From Candidatus Bathyarchaeota archaeon (GTDB lineage Archaea > Thermoproteota > Bathyarchaeia > TCS64), in assembly GCA_030670015.1 (NCBI GenBank), contig DAOVCM010000080.1:1-5439 (forward strand): DNA of 5,439 nucleotides, given 5' to 3'. The translations under genes were made by a program, and so were the position numbers. Below the pieces are notes generated by a model. That model saw only the letters and a list, made by a program, of their open reading frames with translations. It ran no database searches and had not been told where the DNA came from. The number at the start of each line of letters is the position of its first letter. The stretch's first letter is position 1. This document shows positions 5,313-5,439 of the stretch, one piece after another.

Positions 5313-5439
5313 ATGAGTAAGATTCTTGTGCTCGGATGCGGCCTCATGGGACCTACAATTGCCAAAGATTGTGCAGGGAATGACAAGGTCTCTACTGTTA
5401 TGGGCTGCGACATAGACGAGAGCAGGCTGATTAAAGCAG
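5313..5439 (+). CDS. Saccharopine dehydrogenase-like NAD(P)-binding oxidoreductase, N-terminal part (cut by window edge)
   Basis: The 42 visible codons encode an N-terminal Rossmann fold: first beta strand KILVLGCG (3-10), the glycine-rich turn G-C-G-L-M-G (8-13), a helix, then the second strand ending VMGCDID (31-37), where an acidic residue usually contacts the cofactor ribose. The LGCGLMGPTIAKD pattern is typical of archaeal saccharopine dehydrogenase/lysine 6-dehydrogenase-like proteins, but the catalytic part is missing, so substrate and reaction are unknown. The ATG at 5313 is chosen because GTGAT just upstream can pair with 16S rRNA and the TATA box at 5272-5281 places transcription start near 5302. 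The in-frame ATG at 5280 lies within the TATA box and would add 11 residues before the fold. It is transcribed divergently from the acyl-CoA dehydrogenase gene, with about 210 bases between the starts. Confidence 0.65.
   Translation, partial: MSKILVLGCGLMGPTIAKDCAGNDKVSTVMGCDIDESRLIKA

Noticed and set aside
5280..5439. Upstream in-frame ATG 5280 as start of the plus-strand oxidoreductase
   Set aside because: It lies within the likely TATA box; the ATG at 5313 is correctly spaced from that box and directly precedes the Rossmann strand.

Overview
This window looks like a chromosomal piece of an archaeon. The genes start behind short leaders with TATA-like boxes about 35-45 bases upstream of the start codon, not bacterial -35/-10 pairs. 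Ribosome-binding sites are of the AGGTGA or AAGGAGG type, and the acyl-CoA dehydrogenase gene ends in an oligo-T tract typical of archaeal termination. The proteins resemble archaeal LeuA, MJ1392-type citramalate synthase (CimA) and archaeal LeuC/HacA-type dehydratase. I cannot name the lineage from sequence alone.

Layout from left to right. Positions 1-342 (minus strand) hold the N-terminal 114 residues of a 3-isopropylmalate dehydratase large subunit (leuC); the rest lies off the left edge. Positions 344 to about 1898 (minus) hold a citramalate synthase-like gene (cimA). It ends one base before leuC, and the leuC ribosome-binding site lies inside its last codons. Positions 1910-2075 are an intergenic region with a promoter and a palindrome. 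Positions 2076-3611 (minus) hold 2-isopropylmalate synthase (leuA). Positions 3612-3893 are an AT-rich non-coding stretch with the upstream gene's terminator, hairpins and probably the leuA promoter. Positions 3894-5102 (minus) hold an acyl-CoA dehydrogenase. Positions 5103-5312 are a divergent promoter region. Positions 5313-5439 (plus) hold the first 42 codons of a Rossmann-fold, saccharopine-dehydrogenase-like protein.

The three left-hand genes fit one pathway. LeuA condenses acetyl-CoA with 2-oxoisovalerate (leucine branch). CimA would condense acetyl-CoA with pyruvate (threonine-independent isoleucine branch). LeuC, with a small subunit not seen here, isomerises the products of both. The acyl-CoA dehydrogenase and the plus-strand oxidoreductase have no proven link to this pathway.

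The strongest anomaly is the 5' end of cimA. The reading frame that encodes the essential DTTLRDGEQ motif has no ATG, GTG or TTG between that motif and the upstream stop. An out-of-frame ATG at 1898 sits at the right distance from a TATA box, and losing one base would put it in frame. This suggests a single-base frameshift or sequence error, or less likely a non-standard start. Otherwise the window looks like ordinary core metabolism; I see no mobile elements, CRISPR, tRNA or rRNA.
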